From: ChocPot-Mid sp043804925
Lineage (GTDB): Bacteria > Bacteroidota > Ignavibacteria > Kapaibacteriales > UBA2268
Reading direction: 5' to 3'
Assembly (NCBI GenBank): GCA_043804925.1
Contig: JAZDIP010000065.1
Span: forward strand, 1 to 26,935
DNA: 26,935 bases
In this document: piece after piece, positions 1 through 7,950 of the stretch
Numbering within the stretch: position 1 is the first letter of the stretch
How the letters are laid out: each line of letters starts with the position of its first letter
Notes under the pieces: model-generated
What the model was told of the DNA's origin: nothing
Seen by the model: the letters and a program-made list of their open reading frames with translations, nothing else
Databases searched by the model: none
Made by a program: the position numbers and the translations under genes

Positions 1-100
1 TATTTATATATAAAATTAATTTATTATTTTTGTTAGTTCAATAATACAATATTATTATGAATTTATTGTTTTTACTAAAGAAATAATTTTTAGGGATGAG

Positions 101-454
101 ATGACAGCAAAGAAGACAAAAAAAGTACAGATTGATAGAAGCACTAAAGATGCACAGGTTGCGAGGCAACCCGTAAAACATACATCTAAAATCAGCAAGA
201 AAAAAGCTGTATCTTGGGTTTTTCCTCTTGAAAGGAAGAATTTCATTTGGGCAGGTAGCGGCTTAGTTGTAATTATTATCGGGTATATTCTTATGGCAAC
301 CGGCATAACAGATGACCCTGCATTGGTCGAGGGTACATGGAACAATCCTTTAGCTATTTCAGTTGCTCCGGTTCTTCTTGTAATTGGTTATTGTATTTTA
401 ATACCATTTGCAATTTTAAAACTATTCAGGAAAGAAGACAGCAATCAGGAATAA
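101..454 (+). CDS. DUF3098-type small membrane protein
   Basis: A 117-residue protein of unknown function. Residues 1-46 are hydrophilic and lysine-rich (cytoplasmic tail). They are followed by two predicted membrane helices at about 48-67 (starting NFIWAGSG) and 83-106, with a GITDDPALVEG-type loop between them and a charged end (LFRKEDSNQE). The RKNFIWAGSG entry into the first helix and the paired-helix layout match the DUF3098 family, which is widespread in Bacteroidota and, from general knowledge, often sits near ftsX and uppP. The start at 101 follows an AGGGATGAG stretch that could serve as a weak ribosome site. era begins 48 bases downstream on the same strand, so the two are probably co-transcribed. 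No biochemical role can be read from the sequence. The family call rests on remembered pattern, not on a search. Confidence 0.75.
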   Translation: MTAKKTKKVQIDRSTKDAQVARQPVKHTSKISKKKAVSWVFPLERKNFIWAGSGLVVIIIGYILMATGITDDPALVEGTWNNPLAISVAPVLLVIGYCILIPFAILKLFRKEDSNQE

Positions 455-502
455 TCCAAACTTTTTTCCGGTATTTGGTTTATCAGGTTACCGGATGTTC
501 AG

Positions 503-1396
503 ATGATAAAAAAATCAGGATATGTTGCAATCATCGGTAAACCGAACGCAGGTAAATCAACTTTACTTAATGCGATTCTTGGTTCCAAGCTTTCTATTGT
601 TACCCCAAAAATCCAGACTACGAGAAAACGTGTTCTCGGCATTTATACAAGGGAAAACACTCAAATTGTTTTTCTCGACAATCCCGGTCTGTTAAAGCCG
701 ATGCATAATCTGCACAAAGCCATGTTGAATTATATTGATATGTCTTTGAAAGAGTCTGATGTGATTTTGCTTCTAATAGATTTGGAGAACTATAAAAATT
801 TTGATGAATACTTGAATCCACATATACGCAGACAACTTGAAAACTTAAATAAACCTATTATTGTTGTCCTAAATAAGACCGATTTAGTGCAGGATAAAAA
901 AACATTATTACCATTTTTCAAAGAGTTGACTGATTATAAATACATTACTTCCGTTATGCCGGTATCGGCATCCAAACATGATGGTATCGATGAATTGCTG
1001 AATTTTATCGAAAACTTTATTCCTGTTGGTGAATTTTATTTTGATACCGAGCTATTAAGCGACCAACCCGTCCGTTTCTTTGTTTCGGAAATTATCCGGG
1101 AAACTATTTTTAAAAGCTATCAAAAAGAAGTTCCATACTCCACAGAAGTAGTAATTACCGGCTTTAAAGAAAAAACTGATGGGAAATGGTTTATCTCTGC
1201 AGATATTATCGTTGAAAAACAATCCCAAAAAGGAATAATAATCGGTGCCGGGGGTAAGAAAATAAAAGAGATCGGGGAAAAATCCCGAAAAGATATAGAA
1301 GATTACCTCCAAACAGAAGTTTATTTGGAACTTTTCGTTAAAGTCCGTGAAAATTGGAGAAAGAAATCCGTATTTTTAAAATCATTTGGATATTAA
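503..1396 (+). CDS. era: GTPase Era
   Basis: Era is an essential GTPase that binds the 3' end of 16S rRNA and assists 30S subunit maturation. The 297 residues match the usual length (about 300). The G domain shows G1 GKPNAGKST at 12-20, G3 DNPG at 59-62, G4 NKTD at 124-127 and G5 SAS at 155-157. A C-terminal KH domain has the RNA-binding loop around IIGAGGKKIKEIG (246-258). The G3 box is normally DTPG; here an asparagine replaces the threonine. ATG 503 has no obvious Shine-Dalgarno site, and a CCGGTA/TACCGG inverted repeat (468-473 with 489-494) lies just before it. The stop codon overlaps that of the convergent lipoprotein gene. Identity is secure from the GTPase motifs plus KH domain. Confidence 0.97.
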   Translation: MIKKSGYVAIIGKPNAGKSTLLNAILGSKLSIVTPKIQTTRKRVLGIYTRENTQIVFLDNPGLLKPMHNLHKAMLNYIDMSLKESDVILLLIDLENYKNFDEYLNPHIRRQLENLNKPIIVVLNKTDLVQDKKTLLPFFKELTDYKYITSVMPVSASKHDGIDELLNFIENFIPVGEFYFDTELLSDQPVRFFVSEIIRETIFKSYQKEVPYSTEVVITGFKEKTDGKWFISADIIVEKQSQKGIIIGAGGKKIKEIGEKSRKDIEDYLQTEVYLELFVKVRENWRKKSVFLKSFGY

Positions 1397-2340
1397 TTTA
1401 CAATCCTGAACCAATACTCATAATTCTTCTTTTGTCCATTGACATCAACATTACTAATCGTAATATTATATCTGGTATTACGTTTTAAATTGCTTACTTT
1501 CCATTGAAGATTATTCGGTAATCCTGAGAATAGATTGTCAGAGCTAATATTTAGTACTGAATAAGTAGTTTGGTTATCATCATTTACCTGTATAGTGGCA
1601 GTCGAGAAATCTACTTTGTCATTTGACCACCAATTCGATTTATTCATTAAAACCGAAAAAGAAAGAAACAAATTAGTGTCAAGAGCCGAGGATGGATAGT
1701 CATGATAAGGACATGCTATATACTCAACATTAGATTCAGTAGGACCATCATTATCCCAAACCCACATGGTGGAACCTATCCAATATTCACCTTTTGCTGT
1801 TATCCAGTCAACCCGCCCAAAAGCAACATTTTTAAGAAAAGGGCTAAGGAACCAACGTCTGTGCCCAATACTTGTTGAATATTTTTCATTAATCCAACCA
1901 TCAATGCTTGCAGCAGAACTCCATACAGTTGACAGAGAACTATAGTAGGATATATGTAGATTACTTTGTCCACAGGCAGTGTCACCAATTTTAGTGTAAC
2001 ACTTAAATGTTGAATCAGGATAATGTGTAAGGGTTTTATTTGCGACTGCTATTATTGCAGACTTTTGAACGGCTATATCCTTATCGGGATTATAACCTAC
2101 TTCAGGTAATCCATGGATTGCCCTGATGAAATTCAATCTGTCCAACGCTTTCATTTTCTCGGCATAGGTGAGCGTTCCTTCGTAACAGTTATCAATACTC
2201 GGAGGACAATCATATAAATATGCAAGCCGGCTGTCAATCAAGAAATCGCATCCTTTTTTAGGTGCAGTTGTATCTTCCGAACAAGAATAAAAAATAAAAT
2301 AAGTTAAAAATAAAAGTGCAAACAGTTGAAACTTTTTCAT
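1393..2340 (-). CDS. CAP (SCP/PR-1-like) domain lipoprotein
   Basis: The product has 315 residues and an N-terminal lipoprotein signal: MKK, a hydrophobic stretch, then Cys20 in FYSC. The next residues are SEDTT, which resembles the acidic surface-export signal described for some Bacteroidota lipoproteins. The body fits a CAP superfamily domain. It has an ALDRLNFIRAIHGLP helix (about 66-80), a KTLTHYP segment and a GHRRWFLSP motif (about 160-168), the usual histidine-bearing signature. The last 80 residues look like a separate beta domain. Bacterial CAP proteins are extracellular and mostly of unknown activity. ATG 2340 is supported by GAGGGA four bases upstream. The gene starts 15 bases after the WG-repeat gene on the same strand, suggesting one transcript. 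The CAP assignment is by motif only. Confidence 0.75.
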   Translation of the reverse strand: MKKFQLFALLFLTYFIFYSCSEDTTAPKKGCDFLIDSRLAYLYDCPPSIDNCYEGTLTYAEKMKALDRLNFIRAIHGLPEVGYNPDKDIAVQKSAIIAVANKTLTHYPDSTFKCYTKIGDTACGQSNLHISYYSSLSTVWSSAASIDGWINEKYSTSIGHRRWFLSPFLKNVAFGRVDWITAKGEYWIGSTMWVWDNDGPTESNVEYIACPYHDYPSSALDTNLFLSFSVLMNKSNWWSNDKVDFSTATIQVNDDNQTTYSVLNISSDNLFSGLPNNLQWKVSNLKRNTRYNITISNVDVNGQKKNYEYWFRIVN

Positions 2341-2355
2341 ATTCCCTCAGACATT

Positions 2356-3441
2356 TTAATACATTCTTTTATTCAATCGTAAATCAATTAATTTTTCAAA
2401 ATTATCAAATTTTATTATATAATCAGCTTGTTTATTGATATATCCAAAAACTTCTTCATCTTTTTTGGAAGCCCAGGCAAATCCATCAATAAAACCGGAG
2501 GCATAAGTATAAACAGGTTCAATAATATAATTCCCCTTTTTATCAATAAAGCCCCAATATAAAGAATCTCTAACTGCCGCAGTTCCTTCGCTAAAGTCCC
2601 ATACGGCATTGTATTTGTAATCCTGGATTAGTTTACCGCTTTTATCAATGAATCCCCACAAAGTCATTAAACTCTTTGGATAAAAGTCTCCAACAAAAGC
2701 TATACCTTCGTTGAAATTATGAACGACATCAAAATCACCGGTTATTACAAATTCACCTTGCTTATTTATAAAATTATATTTTGAATTTTTATTAACAGGT
2801 GCCAATCCTTCAGAGAATTTTTTTGCTGATTCAAATTGAACCGGTATAACAATCTCACCTTTTTTATTAATAAAACCTGCAAATAAATCGTAATTTGTTA
2901 CAACAGCCAAATCCTCACTAAATTTATTTCCTACAAGCTCTTTCAAATCAATAACAAAATCTCCGGAAGTATCAATATAACCGGATTTACCGTTCTTTGT
3001 AAATACAAAGCCGTAACCTTCTGAAAAACTGATGGCATCAATTAATGTATCTTTGTTAATTGGTTTTCCATTTCTATTGATATAGCTAATTAATGATGGT
3101 TCTCCTAAATTTAACGGAAATTCATAAACCGTAGCAAAACCTTCCGAAAAAAGTTGTGCTACATCATACTTTGGTTCAATTATGAATTTACCTGTCGAAT
3201 CGAGGTATCCCCACTTTTCATTGTTATTAATCATAACGGAAACACAATAAAAACCTTCGCTATAACCTAAAACATTGTTGAGTTTCTTAGGAGCGAAAAT
3301 TTGATTTCCATCGTAATTGACGAAATACCACATACTATCAATTTTATATGCAGCTAAGGGTTTGTAAGGACCGGTTTGTCCTGAGTTTGCCGTAATAGCC
3401 GGGAGAAATAAAATAAAAAATAAAATTACTTTTAAACGCAT
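2356..3441 (-). CDS. Secreted WG-repeat protein
   Basis: The product has 361 residues. It starts with a signal peptide (MRLKVILFFILFLPAITA) and then consists almost wholly of about nine tandem WG repeats. Each has the form WGFID+xGxxIIxPxYxxxxxFSEGxAxV; clear examples are KWGYLDSTGKFIIEP, LWGFIDKSGKL and YWGFIDKKGNYIIEP. WG repeats are beta-rich units found in exported or surface proteins of many bacteria. They probably act as binding scaffolds, with no known enzymatic activity. Repeat quality falls at the ends: the first unit has WYFVNYDG and the last lacks the glycine in NKQADY. No lipobox or T9SS sorting domain is visible, so the periplasm or outside is likely. It is the first gene of a probable two-gene operon with the CAP lipoprotein. 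Confidence 0.85.
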   Translation of the reverse strand: MRLKVILFFILFLPAITANSGQTGPYKPLAAYKIDSMWYFVNYDGNQIFAPKKLNNVLGYSEGFYCVSVMINNNEKWGYLDSTGKFIIEPKYDVAQLFSEGFATVYEFPLNLGEPSLISYINRNGKPINKDTLIDAISFSEGYGFVFTKNGKSGYIDTSGDFVIDLKELVGNKFSEDLAVVTNYDLFAGFINKKGEIVIPVQFESAKKFSEGLAPVNKNSKYNFINKQGEFVITGDFDVVHNFNEGIAFVGDFYPKSLMTLWGFIDKSGKLIQDYKYNAVWDFSEGTAAVRDSLYWGFIDKKGNYIIEPVYTYASGFIDGFAWASKKDEEVFGYINKQADYIIKFDNFEKLIDLRLNKRMY

Positions 3442-3628
3442 TCCAACCTAAATTAAATAATATAACATTATAATCATGTATAACGAAGTGAACTGAAATT
3501 TATTCAATCCTGAATAGATTTTTTCTCTTAAGTAATTGCACATGAAAATTTATTTTACGAAATTACAACAAAATCAAATTGAATCATTGATAAATATTTA
3601 AAAAACTCAAAACCGGAAGTATTGAAAA

Positions 3629-5455
3629 ATGAAAACTCTAATAATCGGTGGTGGTAAAGGTTGCCGTTCATTAATAGGATTGCTTAACGACCCAATCATG
3701 AAAGAAGTGGATTTGGATATTATAGGGGTAATGGATATTAATGACCAGGCACTTGGGATGTTATATGCCCGTGAAATTGGATTAAAAACATTCACAAGTA
3801 TGAAAGAAGCATTGTCATTACCGGAACTCGAAATGATAATCGAAATGACCGGGCAGGATGAAATTTTGCAGGAACTTTACAAAACCATCAGACCGGGAAT
3901 TAAAATTATTGACCATAATTTCACACATATTTTCTGGGACATAATAAACGCAAGGATTGAACAAAACTGGCAATTGCAAGAACTCGAGAAACTTGAAAAC
4001 GAAATAGAAAAAGAGAGAACTTTTCTGCAACAAATTTTTGACAGCAACGAGGATTTGATGGTTGTGCTCGATAAAGATAAAAATATACAAAGAGCTAACA
4101 AGAAATTTTATCAATTTGCTGAAATTACCGAAGAAGAAGCAATTGGGAAATCCTGCAAAGATGTCTTAAGAAATAAAGATATTAATTGCGATGATATTGA
4201 ATTTGATAAAACTTTCGATGAGATTTTCAGGACAGGCAATCCTCATACTCTTCTGTGGAAAACCCTTGCACCAAATGAGACACATTGGGAAGTAAACAGG
4301 ACAGCTATCAGGAATAACAAAGGTGAAGTTGAAAGTATCCTGGCAACCTGGCATAAAATCACCGAAAGGATTATGCTTCGGAGGGAAATAGAAAGTGCCG
4401 AAATGCGGTTTAAGAGTTTCATTAACTCGGCAAAGGATTGGATATCAATAAAAGACCTGACCGGTAGATATGTAATTGCAAATCCGGTTACAGCTGAAGC
4501 TTTTGGTCTTCAACCTGAAGATTTCATCGGGAAAAAACCTATTGAGATATTACCTATGAAATTAGCGCAAACCATAACTATTCATGACCGGCAGGTCATA
4601 GAAACAAAAAAGTACCAGACTTTTGATGAGGTTATCCCGGTACACGGTGTTGACCATCACTTTCAGACTGTTAGATTTCCTTTAACGGATTACAAAGGGG
4701 AAATAATCGGTGTATGTACAATTGCAAGAGACGTCTCAAATGAAGTACGTTTGCAAGAGCAATTAATTCAGAGCGAAAAGTTAGCGGCTTTGGGTAAGCT
4801 TGCCGCAGGTGTTGCTCACGAAATAAACAATCCACTCACAGGAATCCTTGCTTATGCTGAAGATATTGCAAATGAATTTGAGGAAAATTCAGAACATCGA
4901 AGCGATGTGCAGGTAATAATCAGGGAGACACTAAGGTGCAGGGATATAGTCAGAAATTTACTTGATTTTTCAAGGCAGGATGTACCCAAATTTCAGGTTT
5001 CCGAAGTAAATACTACTGTCGAAAATGCCCTGAATCTTGTTAAAAAGCTACCGCAGTTTAAAGATATTATTATTGTAACCTGCTTAAAGGAATCTATACC
5101 GAATATATTTACAGACCCACAACAGTTGACACAAGTAATACTTAATTTTATGCTCAATGCCGCCGATGCAATGAAATTCAAGGGGAGTATAACCATTTCA
5201 ACGGATTACGACTTTAAAAATGACAAATGTATAATTTCGGTTGAGGATACAGGTCCGGGAATTCCTGAAAATTTAATAGATAAAATCTTTGAGCCATTCT
5301 TTTCGACGAAGGGAACAAGCGGATTGGGATTAGCCGTTAGCTGGGGTATTGTCGAAAGGCATAGAGGCAACATCGAAGTTGACATGGGAGACAATGGCGG
5401 AGCAATATTCAGGATAAATATTCCGAGTCACAAAGGATTTAAAAATTATAAATAG
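3629..5455 (+). CDS. Sensor histidine kinase with N-terminal Rossmann-like domain and two PAS domains
   Basis: The 608-residue protein has no membrane segment or signal peptide, so it is a cytoplasmic sensor. Residues 1-110 form a Rossmann-like unit: beta1-loop LIIGGGKGC at 4-12, and an acidic end of beta2 (VMDIND at 34-39) of the kind that binds NAD ribose. A short coiled linker (about 112-138) follows. Then come PAS1 (about 135-245), PAS2 (about 258-370, ending in the typical IGVCTIARDVS), HisKA with the phospho-acceptor His397 in GVAHEINNP, and an HATPase domain. The HATPase has N-box N510, DTGPGIP at 540-546, EPFFST at 555-560 and GTSGLGLAV at 562-570. All catalytic boxes are intact, so it should be an active kinase. 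No response regulator is adjacent, making it an orphan here. The ligand of the Rossmann domain is unknown; NAD(P)(H) or a CoA-like nucleotide is inference. Confidence 0.9.
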   Translation: MKTLIIGGGKGCRSLIGLLNDPIMKEVDLDIIGVMDINDQALGMLYAREIGLKTFTSMKEALSLPELEMIIEMTGQDEILQELYKTIRPGIKIIDHNFTHIFWDIINARIEQNWQLQELEKLENEIEKERTFLQQIFDSNEDLMVVLDKDKNIQRANKKFYQFAEITEEEAIGKSCKDVLRNKDINCDDIEFDKTFDEIFRTGNPHTLLWKTLAPNETHWEVNRTAIRNNKGEVESILATWHKITERIMLRREIESAEMRFKSFINSAKDWISIKDLTGRYVIANPVTAEAFGLQPEDFIGKKPIEILPMKLAQTITIHDRQVIETKKYQTFDEVIPVHGVDHHFQTVRFPLTDYKGEIIGVCTIARDVSNEVRLQEQLIQSEKLAALGKLAAGVAHEINNPLTGILAYAEDIANEFEENSEHRSDVQVIIRETLRCRDIVRNLLDFSRQDVPKFQVSEVNTTVENALNLVKKLPQFKDIIIVTCLKESIPNIFTDPQQLTQVILNFMLNAADAMKFKGSITISTDYDFKNDKCIISVEDTGPGIPENLIDKIFEPFFSTKGTSGLGLAVSWGIVERHRGNIEVDMGDNGGAIFRINIPSHKGFKNYK

Positions 5456-5466
5456 GGAGATTTTTT

Positions 5467-5547
5467 TTGAATTTAGTCCTTTACTCAACGTTACTTGTTT
5501 TGGGAAGGGATTTCTTAATACCGGTCATGTCAGTTCACGAGAATTAG
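5467..5547 (+). CDS. Possible 26-residue small ORF after the kinase gene
   Basis: A GGGAGA Shine-Dalgarno-like run (5455-5460) overlaps the kinase stop codon. It is followed six bases later by a TTG that opens a 26-codon frame ending at TAG 5547. The predicted peptide starts MNLVLYSTLLVLG, is mildly hydrophobic, and matches nothing I recognise. The ribosome site and spacing are better than for most genes in this window, which is the only reason to list it. The TTG start, short length and AT-rich context make chance likely. Confidence 0.15.
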   Translation: MNLVLYSTLLVLGRDFLIPVMSVHEN

Positions 5548-5566
5548 TTATTGGGGTTATTTTTAT

Positions 5567-6598
5567 TTATTTATTCCTTTTAACTTTCTTTGCCCTGATT
5601 GAAGAAGCATTTACACGGAAGGTTAAGTTTAAGAAGCTTGCAATGCCTGATTCCTGCAACTTTTTTTCTGCGAGAAATCCAACCATTGCGGCGTTATCCA
5701 TACAATATTGCAAATCGGGTGCTACTACTTGTATATTGTGTTTCGCTGCATGGGATTTCATTTGCTCACGTAATAGGGAATTTGCCGATACACCTCCGGC
5801 TATAATGATAGCATTAACATTCATTTCAAATGCGGCATCAATTGTTTTCTTGACGAGTACATCAACAATTGCCTGTTGAAGAGAAGCGGCAATATCGGGT
5901 ATCTCCGTTGTGAAATTATTATTTTGAAATTCTTTTTCGAGAAAATACTTGACAGATGTTTTTAAGCCGCTGAAGCTGAAATTGAAATTGTGGTCATTAA
6001 TCATTGACCTTGGGAAATTATATTTTTTTGGATTCCCATTCATAGCTATTCTGTCTATTTCAGGACCGCCGGGGTAGGGGAGACCAAGCATCGAAGCAAT
6101 TTTATCGAATGCTTCGCCTGCCGCATCGTCAACGGTGGCTCCCAAAATATTATACTTTGAAAAAGATTCGACATAAAACAAAGCAGTGTGTCCACCACTG
6201 ACAACCAAAGTTATGTATGGAAATTCAACATTGGAATCCTGCAAACTACCGGAATAAATATGCCCTTCAATATGATTGACAGGAATAATTGGTTTGTTAT
6301 ATTTTATTGCCAGACCTTTTCCAAAGTTTGAACCGACAAGCAAAGAACCAATCAATCCCGGTTCGGTTGTAACAGCAATAGCATCAATATCCGATATTTT
6401 TACTTGGCTTTCCTTTAAAGATTGAGTCAAAACTTCATAAATATAACTCAGATGAGCACGTGATGCCAATTCGGGAATAACGCCACCATATTTACTATGA
6501 AAATGCTGCGAAGAAATGACATTGCTTAATACCTTCCCGTTTTCAACAATAGAAACAGAAGTATCATCACAAGACGACTCAATAGCTAAAATCTTCAT
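5567..6598 (-). CDS. tsaD: tRNA N6-adenosine threonylcarbamoyltransferase TsaD
   Basis: TsaD transfers the threonylcarbamoyl group from TC-AMP to A37 of ANN-decoding tRNAs, working with TsaB and TsaE. The 343 residues match the family length. The N-terminus MKILAIESSCDDTSVS is diagnostic, as are GGVIPELASRAH and the metal-binding NHIEGH motif (His109 and His113). VVSGGHTAL (about 132-140) and the glycine-rich AGGVSAN near the C-terminus complete the ASKHA fold. The gene lies one base after cinA on the same strand, so it is translated from the same message. No Shine-Dalgarno site is visible, which fits translational coupling. The C-terminus ends in a basic RAKKVKRNK tail. tsaB and tsaE are not in this window. 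Confidence 0.97.
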   Translation of the reverse strand: MKILAIESSCDDTSVSIVENGKVLSNVISSQHFHSKYGGVIPELASRAHLSYIYEVLTQSLKESQVKISDIDAIAVTTEPGLIGSLLVGSNFGKGLAIKYNKPIIPVNHIEGHIYSGSLQDSNVEFPYITLVVSGGHTALFYVESFSKYNILGATVDDAAGEAFDKIASMLGLPYPGGPEIDRIAMNGNPKKYNFPRSMINDHNFNFSFSGLKTSVKYFLEKEFQNNNFTTEIPDIAASLQQAIVDVLVKKTIDAAFEMNVNAIIIAGGVSANSLLREQMKSHAAKHNIQVVAPDLQYCMDNAAMVGFLAEKKLQESGIASFLNLTFRVNASSIRAKKVKRNK

Positions 6599-6599
6599 A

Positions 6600-7856
6600 C
6601 TAATCCATGAAATCCCTTATTCTTTTCAGAAGCATATTTAAAGCAGTGCCTACTGCTCTTTCCCTGTTGATTTCGCGGTCATTTCCAAATATGAATTTTT
6701 GTGCAATCGTTACATTTTCATCGGCGATACCAATCCATACCGTTCCTACTGGTTTTTCTTCGGTTCCCCCGGTTGGACCTGCTATTCCGGTTATACCGAT
6801 TCCGAAGTCTGTTCCGAATTTTTTTCTTACATTTCTTGCAAGTTCTTTAACCACTTCTTCGCTGACAGCACCATAATTCTCTATTATCTTAGCGTCAACA
6901 TCCAAAATTTTTATTTTGGCTTCATTACTGTAAACGATAACTCCACCTATAAAGTATTCCGAACTCCCTGAAATTGATGTTAACTCCCCGCCAAGTAAAC
7001 CGCCGGTACAGGATTCGGCAACAGACACGGTCATTTTAAGCTGAGATAATCCTTGCCCGGCTTTTAAACTAAGACTATCATCATCTTTTCCATAAATAAA
7101 TTTACCTGCTGCCTCATATAGTTTTTTTTCAATTTGGATTATTTTATTATTGGCTTCTTCGAAATTTTTTGCATTTACACCAACTCTTAACTTAATTCCT
7201 TTATATGAAGGTAAAAATGCAAGAGAAGCTCCGTTTAATAATTCCTGAGTATCTCCGATTAAATCTGCGAGCATTGACTCCGGTATTCCCGATGTATGAT
7301 AATTTTTATATAATAGAATATCATCATTACGCTCAATAATTTTGTTTTGCATAATTGGTAATACAGAGTTATTCATTATATATTTCATTTCAGCGGGAAC
7401 ACCCGGTAAAGCAACCGTTAATTTACCATTTTCATCAAATAAAATACCTGGAGCTGTACCCAATGCATTGGTTAAGGGTTTAGCTTTTGAAGGTATCAAT
7501 GCTTGTTCTTTGTTTCGTTCCGTTAAATTATAACCTCGTAATTTAAAAATTTTCTCGAGATATTCCAAGGTTGGCTCATGGAATATTAGCTCATCCTCGA
7601 AATAACCGGTTAGGACATTCTTAGTAATATCATCATGAGTTGGTCCTAATCCGCCTGTGATAATAACCATATCAGATTTCTGTAAAGAGCGGTTCAATTC
7701 ATTTATCAAATCCTCCTTATTATCACGAATAGTTGAATGATATGACACGTTTGCACCTAACTCAGTGCATTTTGAAGAAATCCATGCAGCATTTGTATTG
7801 ATTATCTGGCCAATACAAATCTCATCTCCGATTGATATTAAAGCTATATTGAACAT
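6600..7856 (-). CDS. cinA: CinA family protein: nicotinamide-nucleotide amidase
   Basis: The 418 residues form a full-length two-domain CinA. The N-terminal MoaB/MogA-like half (about 1-170) carries ITGGLGPTHDD (66-76), and PGVPAEM appears at about 151-157. The C-terminal PncC-type half (about 260-418) has AESCTGG (280-286) and GITGIAGPTGG (354-364). The C-terminal domain hydrolyses nicotinamide mononucleotide to nicotinic acid mononucleotide in pyridine nucleotide recycling. The N-terminal domain has ADP-ribose pyrophosphatase activity in characterised homologues. The gene follows rpsA after a 94-base gap containing a terminator and precedes tsaD by one base. No Shine-Dalgarno site precedes ATG 7856. 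The name cinA comes from competence-inducible homologues, and nothing here suggests a competence role. Confidence 0.95.
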   Translation of the reverse strand: MFNIALISIGDEICIGQIINTNAAWISSKCTELGANVSYHSTIRDNKEDLINELNRSLQKSDMVIITGGLGPTHDDITKNVLTGYFEDELIFHEPTLEYLEKIFKLRGYNLTERNKEQALIPSKAKPLTNALGTAPGILFDENGKLTVALPGVPAEMKYIMNNSVLPIMQNKIIERNDDILLYKNYHTSGIPESMLADLIGDTQELLNGASLAFLPSYKGIKLRVGVNAKNFEEANNKIIQIEKKLYEAAGKFIYGKDDDSLSLKAGQGLSQLKMTVSVAESCTGGLLGGELTSISGSSEYFIGGVIVYSNEAKIKILDVDAKIIENYGAVSEEVVKELARNVRKKFGTDFGIGITGIAGPTGGTEEKPVGTVWIGIADENVTIAQKFIFGNDREINRERAVGTALNMLLKRIRDFMD

Positions 7857-7881
7857 ATTATATTTTATTAAGCCGAAATTT

Positions 7882-7913
7882 AAAAACGGCGAACAAGAAT
7901 TTGAACGCCGTTT
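7882..7913 (-). terminator. Intrinsic terminator after rpsA
   Basis: On the minus strand an 8-bp perfect stem AAACGGCG/CGCCGTTT (arms 7884-7891 and 7906-7913) encloses a 14-base loop. It is followed by a run of Ts that overlaps the lower stem. It lies 37 bases past the rpsA stop codon and before cinA, so it should reduce read-through from the highly expressed S1 gene into cinA-tsaD. The loop is long for a canonical terminator. Confidence 0.7.
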
Positions 7914-7950
7914 GTATGAATTTAGAACATTATATTTAAATTAAAGATTA

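Noticed and set aside
3503..3526. Hairpin TATTCA/TGAATA followed by six Ts on the plus strand, terminator-like
   Set aside because: No plus-strand gene lies upstream to terminate (the neighbouring WG gene runs on the minus strand), and the stem is only six A/T-rich pairs.
3542..3601. 19-codon ORF starting MKIYFTKLQQ before the kinase gene
   Set aside because: No ribosome site and no recognisable content; expected by chance in AT-rich DNA.
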